From Rhizobium sp. Q54 (lineage in GTDB: Bacteria; Pseudomonadota; Alphaproteobacteria; Rickettsiales; UBA1997), in contig CAMBFP010000040.1 in the NCBI GenBank assembly GCA_945865745.1, positions 1 through 8,911 on the forward strand: a stretch of 8,911 nt of DNA, given 5' to 3'. Each line of letters starts with the position of its first letter. Within the stretch, counting starts at the first letter, position 1. The notes beneath the pieces were generated by a model. It was not told the DNA's origin. It did not search any database and saw only the letters and a list, made by a program, of their open reading frames with translations. The position numbers were made by a program, and so were the translations under genes. This document shows, piece after piece, positions 5,014 through 8,911 of the stretch.

Positions 5014-7179
5014 ATGAAGCACGTAAAACTACTTTTCCCACTGCTGCTTTTTTTCTCTTCAAACTCCTTTGCCGTGCCAATGGGAGGGAAATTTAAGTCT
5101 GATCCAAACGCGCAAACAATTTTAAAAGCTGACGAAATTGACGGCGACCGAGTTCGTAACATTATGACCGCTAGCGGGAATGTTGAAGTTACTCGCGATG
5201 GTTCGGTTGTTTACGCTGATCAAATCATTTACGACAAGGGTGGAGCAAAGATTCGGGCCCTTGGCCACGTGCGAGTTAAAAATCTTGAAATCGGTAACAT
5301 GCTCGCCAAAGAAGCTGAGATGAAGGATGATTTTAGTAAGGGCACTTTTCTCGAAAGCAGAATATTTTTTAACGACGGCTCCTATCTTTTTGCTTCACGC
5401 ATGGATCGCGAAGATCCAATGACGACAACACTTTACAGCTCAGTTTTTTCGATTTGTCCGAATGAAGAAATTAGCAAAGACAATACGCTTGCAGGAAAGA
5501 CTTGGGACTTCGCCTCGCTCAAATCGAGCAAAACAGTAATCGACCGCAAAGACGGTAAAATCAGGGGAAAACACAGTATTTTTAGAATTTACAACGTGCC
5601 GATTTTTTACACGCCTTACTCCAGCATCGCAATGCCGAGCAAAGAAAAACAATCCGGCTTTTTGCATCCTTCTTACAATCGCACGACGAATTTTGGTATT
5701 GGCTTCAAAACTCCTTACTACGTCAACATCGCGCCAAATATGGATTTGACGGTAACGCCGCAACTCTATCCAACTAACAACCAATTCATCCTTTTGAATG
5801 ATTTTCGTCACCTAACAGCTTACGGTGATTACAAAATAAATCTCGAAGTTGCGAATAATAAAGTCGTCAACACCAACAACCTTACAGTCGTAAAACGTAC
5901 CACCGACAAATATCGCGGAAGCCTTGTTGGTAGAGGCAGATTTGACTTTACCACCAACACTGGGGCTGAATTCAACATCAACACAATTTCCGACCGCGAC
6001 TACATGCGCGACTATCACATGAGTTATTTGGCCTACACCGCTTCAACAGCTAATGTAGATTACATCAAAGGGCGGGATTACTACGCGATTAAAACAGTAA
6101 GGGTGCAAGAACTTGAAAATACAACTTACCAAGATGCCGCGCCATTTGTGCTGCCATCGCTTGATTCTCACGTTGAAACTAAGCCAAGATTTTACAAAGA
6201 AAAATTTGCGCTGACTTCAAACATTACTAATCTTTACCGCAAAGATGGTCTTGAATACCGGCGCGCCACGACGATCCCGGAAGTTATATTGCCATTTAAT
6301 TTTGGCGGAAATTTATTCACACTTAATTCCAAGGTGCAGGGCGATTTTTATTGGCTTGAAGACAATTTTAAAAATACACCGCAGACCAACTACTACCAGC
6401 CCGTGCAAACCAATTACAAGCCGGAACTCTCGGCGAATTGGCGCCTGCCACTGATCAAAAAATATGAAAAAAATACTTTGCTGGTTGAGCCAATGGCGAG
6501 CCTGGTAATGAGTTCCTACAAAAAAGATTCGAGCAAAATACCGAATGAAGACAGTAACAATTCCGAACTTACGGTTAGTAATCTTTTTACCTCGGATCGG
6601 ATTTATGGTTTTGATCGCAACGAGGCGGGGCAGCGCACTAGCTACGGCGTTAAGTCATCTTTGTTCAATAAGTTTGGTGAATTTGGCCTAACTGCTGGGC
6701 AAAGTTATCGAATTGTTGACCGCGCTCAAGACGTTTCGATTCGCGGTTTCTCAGATAATAATCGTTCGAATTACATTGGTCAGGCAATGTATAGGGCGAA
6801 GAAATATCTTATTCTGACTTACGCTTTTCAGCTCAATGAATCTAATTTTAGAAATGACGTCAACCAACTTACCGCTAGCTTGCAACTGAGTCGCCTTACA
6901 TTTTCTACTGACTATTTGTTGTTGCGTAAGAGCGCGCAAAACGCAACACAACGCGAACAAGTTAGCATCACTTCTTCAATTAAATTGTCAGATCTTTGGA
7001 AGACGAAATTAGTCGCGATTAAAGATTTGGTAACTGATCGCATGCTCTCGCGCGGAGTTACAATTTACCGCGACGGTTGCTGCACATTATTTAGTTTTTC
7101 AATGGTTGAGAGCAGTCCAATTAATCTCACTAAACCACAGCGAACGTTTAGTTTTTTGATTACGTTTAAGAATCTGTAA
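5014..7179 (+). CDS. lptD: LPS-assembly outer-membrane protein LptD
   Basis: LptD is the outer-membrane beta-barrel that, with the lipoprotein LptE, inserts lipopolysaccharide into the outer leaflet. The 721-residue product has a signal peptide (about 1-20, cleavage near SNSFA). An OstA/LptA-like periplasmic domain (about 35-190) includes KADEIDGDR and ASGNVEVTRDGSVVYADQIIY. The barrel starts near residue 195, with the conserved SGFLHPSY (214-221), and ends TFSFLITFKNL. Length is in the usual range. There are only three cysteines: C148 in the periplasmic domain, and the adjacent C689-C690 near the C-terminus, which resembles the E. coli C724-C725 pair. One of the two inter-domain disulfides known in E. 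coli therefore cannot form. ATG 5014 is supported by the signal peptide. lptE is not in the window; presence of LptD implies an LPS-bearing outer membrane. Confidence 0.95.
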   Translation: MKHVKLLFPLLLFFSSNSFAVPMGGKFKSDPNAQTILKADEIDGDRVRNIMTASGNVEVTRDGSVVYADQIIYDKGGAKIRALGHVRVKNLEIGNMLAKEAEMKDDFSKGTFLESRIFFNDGSYLFASRMDREDPMTTTLYSSVFSICPNEEISKDNTLAGKTWDFASLKSSKTVIDRKDGKIRGKHSIFRIYNVPIFYTPYSSIAMPSKEKQSGFLHPSYNRTTNFGIGFKTPYYVNIAPNMDLTVTPQLYPTNNQFILLNDFRHLTAYGDYKINLEVANNKVVNTNNLTVVKRTTDKYRGSLVGRGRFDFTTNTGAEFNINTISDRDYMRDYHMSYLAYTASTANVDYIKGRDYYAIKTVRVQELENTTYQDAAPFVLPSLDSHVETKPRFYKEKFALTSNITNLYRKDGLEYRRATTIPEVILPFNFGGNLFTLNSKVQGDFYWLEDNFKNTPQTNYYQPVQTNYKPELSANWRLPLIKKYEKNTLLVEPMASLVMSSYKKDSSKIPNEDSNNSELTVSNLFTSDRIYGFDRNEAGQRTSYGVKSSLFNKFGEFGLTAGQSYRIVDRAQDVSIRGFSDNNRSNYIGQAMYRAKKYLILTYAFQLNESNFRNDVNQLTASLQLSRLTFSTDYLLLRKSAQNATQREQVSITSSIKLSDLWKTKLVAIKDLVTDRMLSRGVTIYRDGCCTLFSFSMVESSPINLTKPQRTFSFLITFKNL

Positions 7180-7196
7180 GGAGCTCTTCGCCGAAG

Positions 7197-7253
7197 AAAA
7201 ATTCGCCGCCAAACTTGCCTTGGCTTCAACTTCGTTCGATCGGAGGAATTTTT
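7197..7253. terminator. Candidate bidirectional terminator between lptD and lolD
   Basis: AAAAATTC (7197-7204) pairs with GAATTTTT (7246-7253), giving an A-run before and a T-run after the stem as in two-way intrinsic terminators. An inner hairpin, GCCAA 7208-7212 with TTGGC 7220-7224, lies in the loop. The genes converge here. The outer stem is nearly all A-T and the spacing is long, so the call is weak. The right arm overlaps the lolD stop codon. Confidence 0.35.
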
Positions 7254-7908
7254 ATACTGAGCGCAATTCAACTACTCGATCTGCCTTTTTCGCTAACTCT
7301 AAATTGTGCGTAACCACCAAGCATCCAATTTTGTGATTCTTCACCAAATCTCTAAGTAGAGTAAAAATTTTCTCCGACAATTCTAAATCAAGATTTCCCG
7401 TTGGTTCGTCGGCAAGAATTAATTTTGGTTTGCCGACAATCGCGCGCGCTATTGCCACTCGCTGTTGCTGACCACCTGACAATTGCGCTGGTTTGTGATT
7501 TAAACGATCAGCTAAATCAACTTCCTGCAAAGTTTTTGTCGCTGCTGCGAATGCTTCTTCGCGGCTTTTCCCCTGAATTAACAAAGGCAAAGCAACATTT
7601 TCCAAAGCAGAAAATTCCGGCAGTAAATGGTGAAATTGATAAACGAATCCGAGGTGATTTTTGCGGAGCTCGGTGCGTGTTTTGTCATCAGCTTTTGAGG
7701 CATCAATGCCATTAATCCACACCTCTCCGGAAGTTGGAGAATCGAGCAATCCTGCGATTTGTAACAAGGTAGTTTTTCCTGATCCCGAAGGGCCAGTGAG
7801 CGCGACTAATTCAGCTTCTTTAATTTCTAAATTTATTTCACCAATCGCGGTAATTTTTTGATCAGCTTGAAAGAAATTTTTGGTGACGTTAATTAGTTTT
7901 AGAACCAT
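7252..7908 (-). CDS. lolD: Lipoprotein-releasing ABC transporter ATPase LolD
   Basis: LolD is the cytoplasmic ATPase of LolCDE, which extracts mature lipoproteins from the inner membrane and passes them to LolA. In the 218-residue reading from ATG 7908, Walker A GPSGSGKTT is at 39-47, the Q-loop at Q91, the signature LSGGQQQR at 143-150, Walker B LILADE at 163-168, the D-loop NLD at 172-174 and the switch histidine H201 in VVTHN. FVYQFHHLLPEFSALENV (88-105) is distinctive of LolD within the ATPase superfamily. An in-frame ATG at 7935 would add nine residues and lies at the edge of a palindromic element. I prefer 7908 because MVLKLINVTKNF matches the family start. Neither has a good Shine-Dalgarno. 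lolC/lolE are not adjacent. It is probably read from or near the upstream CarD-family gene. Confidence 0.93.
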   Translation of the reverse strand: MVLKLINVTKNFFQADQKITAIGEINLEIKEAELVALTGPSGSGKTTLLQIAGLLDSPTSGEVWINGIDASKADDKTRTELRKNHLGFVYQFHHLLPEFSALENVALPLLIQGKSREEAFAAATKTLQEVDLADRLNHKPAQLSGGQQQRVAIARAIVGKPKLILADEPTGNLDLELSEKIFTLLRDLVKNHKIGCLVVTHNLELAKKADRVVELRSV

Positions 7909-7937
7909 TTGTTTTTTTGCAGTGTATTGAAGCATGA

Positions 7938-7965
7938 CTGGACCCCCGCTTAGGCAGGGGTCCAG
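7938..7965. repeat. Palindromic element between the CarD-family gene and lolD (R4)
   Basis: A perfect 9-bp stem (CTGGACCCC 7938-7946 with GGGGTCCAG 7957-7965) is followed inward by a C-A mismatch (7947/7956, G-U on the minus strand) and two more pairs. The half CAGGGGTCCAGGAG is related to GCGGGGATCCAGGAG in R1, so the two probably share a family. It sits about 30 bp after the CarD-family stop and directly before the lolD start region. It could therefore be an attenuator or mRNA-processing hairpin on the minus-strand transcript. Confidence 0.7.
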
Positions 7966-7977
7966 GAGAAGTTTAAG

Positions 7978-7994
7978 AAAAGTGTGTAACTTTT
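7978..7994 (-). terminator. Weak hairpin just after the CarD-family gene
   Basis: AAAAGT (7978-7983) pairs with ACTTTT (7989-7994) around a 5-nt loop, three bases beyond the stop codon on the minus strand. The stem is AT-rich and lacks a proper following U-tract, so it is at most a weak or leaky terminator. Confidence 0.2.
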
Positions 7995-7996
7995 AT

Positions 7997-8911
7997 TTAC
8001 TTCTTCTTTTTTCTCTTCTTCGGCCCGTCTTCATCCTCGTCATCGCCGAAATCATCATCTTCTTCTGACTCTTCATCTTCATTTTCTTCGTCTTCGTCTT
8101 CGTCGTCTCCCTTGGGTTTCTTTTCGTCTAAATCAAAATCGTCGAAATCGTCTTTTTGTGTAGATCTTTGTTCGCCGGTTAATTTGTCTTTTGCGGTAGT
8201 GACAATTTTGTCTTTCGCTTCCTCGAAATCGATTTTGTAAATCGCTGCATATTCGCTAGTTAAGCGGTAAATCGCAGTTTCGTAAATAATTCTTTCTGAG
8301 TAAGATCTTTCAGAATCTTCAATGTCACGAGTCAAATCACGAATTACTTCGGCGAGCAAAACAATGTCGCCAGAATTAATTTTTGTTTCGTATTCTTGAG
8401 CGCGACGCGACCACATTCCTTTCAGTTTTTTGATCCCGCTACGCAGGATTACAAAGACCTCATCCATTTCTTGTTTTAAAACTAAATGGCGCAGACCAAT
8501 TTTTTTGACGCTGCCAGCGGGGATTTTAATTGTTAATCTTTCGCGCTCGAAAGCCATTAAGTAGCAGCTGAAATTCTGTCCGTTAATTACGGTTTTTTCG
8601 ATTCCAGAAATTTTGCCTACTCCGTGTGAAGGGTAGATTGCGTAGTCGCCGACTTTAAAATTAAGTTTTAAACCCTCTTCTGATCTGCGAATGACAATTG
8701 CCTTTTTTGCCACTTCAAACTTTCTGCTGTCGTAAGGTCTGAAAGCAGGAGCTTCAGGCTCTACTTTAGCTGGGGCTGGTTTTTTTTCTGTTGAACCGCG
8801 AGCCAAAATTGCCTTTACCAGAGAGTTTTTTTCAGCTTTTGTAACTGGCTTCGGGATGAATTCTTGCTTTGCTCCTTTCTTCTTTTTTACTTCTTTTTTC
8901 TTTGGGGTTGG
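7997..8911 (-). CDS. CarD/CdnL-family RNA polymerase-binding regulator with charged extensions (5' partial)
   Basis: CdnL/CarD proteins bind the RNA polymerase beta subunit and stabilise open promoter complexes, notably at rRNA promoters. The frame is open to the right edge with no ATG in the last 105 bases, so the N-terminus lies outside; 304 residues are visible. Counting from an internal TTG at 8806, the polymerase-binding domain is about 48-110 (FKVGDYAIYPSHGVGKISGIE). The helical DNA-contact domain is about 114-205, with the diagnostic MWSRRAQEYETKINSGD (131-147). The visible N-terminal part upstream of 8806 has 12 lysines in 35 residues. The C-terminus has an acidic tail (about 219-260, roughly 30 Asp/Glu) ending GPKKRKKKK. 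Ordinary CdnL is about 160-190 residues and lacks both. The core family is certain; the meaning of the tails is not. Confidence 0.92.
   Translation of the reverse strand, partial: PTPKKKEVKKKKGAKQEFIPKPVTKAEKNSLVKAILARGSTEKKPAPAKVEPEAPAFRPYDSRKFEVAKKAIVIRRSEEGLKLNFKVGDYAIYPSHGVGKISGIEKTVINGQNFSCYLMAFERERLTIKIPAGSVKKIGLRHLVLKQEMDEVFVILRSGIKKLKGMWSRRAQEYETKINSGDIVLLAEVIRDLTRDIEDSERSYSERIIYETAIYRLTSEYAAIYKIDFEEAKDKIVTTAKDKLTGEQRSTQKDDFDDFDLDEKKPKGDDEDEDEENEDEESEEDDDFGDDEDEDGPKKRKKKK
8085..8102 (-). repeat. Hexamer repeat in the acidic tail of the CarD-family gene
   Basis: TCTTCG occurs three times in tandem on the plus strand, which reads as alternating Asp-Glu codons (GAC GAA) on the coding strand. 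It lies within a longer pyrimidine-rich tract (about 8000-8108). The acidic tail length could vary between strains by in-frame slippage. Confidence 0.6.

Noticed and set aside
4941..5162. 73-residue minus-strand frame across the secD-lptD gap
   Set aside because: It is the translation of palindromic element R3 plus the antisense of the lptD 5' end. The SHPEFVEACAPLDELR peptide is a typical repeat-derived false gene.
5440..5811. 123-residue minus-strand frame inside lptD
   Set aside because: It lies wholly antisense to a clear LptD coding region, with no recognisable domain; a codon-bias shadow.
7401..7715. 104-residue plus-strand frame over lolD
   Set aside because: It is antisense to the LolD nucleotide-binding motifs and has no family resemblance.
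8804..8806. TTG as the true start of the CarD-family gene
   Set aside because: The frame continues open for 35 more codons to the window edge with coherent lysine-rich composition, and no Shine-Dalgarno is seen before the TTG. The gene is better treated as partial.

Overview
The window looks like a stretch of an alphaproteobacterial chromosome with moderately low GC. It may come from the Rickettsiales/Holosporales-like intracellular groups, but the order is my inference. Three things point this way: a DUF3035/BamF-type lipoprotein gene overlapping lspA, a CdnL/CarD protein with the alphaproteobacterial helical domain, and small palindromic elements scattered between genes in the style of Rickettsia-like repeats. 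Ten protein genes are supported. Nothing in the window is a phage, insertion sequence, CRISPR array or rRNA/tRNA gene.

Layout. Positions 1-273 hold no confident gene: a short edge region with ambiguous open frames, a long inverted repeat (81-167) and a second small palindrome (228-254). The plus-strand pair ccmC-fdxA (274-1310) follows: a haem handling membrane protein for c-type cytochrome maturation and a 7Fe ferredoxin, overlapping by four bases. fmt (2306 to 1401, minus) converges on fdxA and diverges from lspA, with only 3 bp between the two start codons. From 2310 to 7179 runs a plus-strand block: lspA, a small bamF-like lipoprotein overlapping it, a 104-bp gap containing a foldable segment, yajC, secD, a palindromic element, and lptD. 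On the minus strand are lolD (7908 to 7252), another palindromic element, and a CarD/CdnL-family gene that runs off the right edge.

How the genes fit together. Six of the ten genes serve envelope construction. YajC/SecD assist Sec export. LspA cleaves lipoprotein signal peptides, and the BamF-like protein is a probable substrate and a component of outer-membrane protein assembly. LolD powers lipoprotein release toward the outer membrane. LptD inserts lipopolysaccharide. secF, lolC/lolE and the other ccm genes are not in the window, so these complexes are split across the genome.

Most of the content is recognisable housekeeping, and I do not see a clear new system. The items most worth a second look are the CarD-family protein with a lysine-rich N-terminal extension and a highly acidic then basic C-terminal tail, the palindromic elements sitting directly at gene starts, the foldable segment before yajC, and the reduced cysteine set of LptD.
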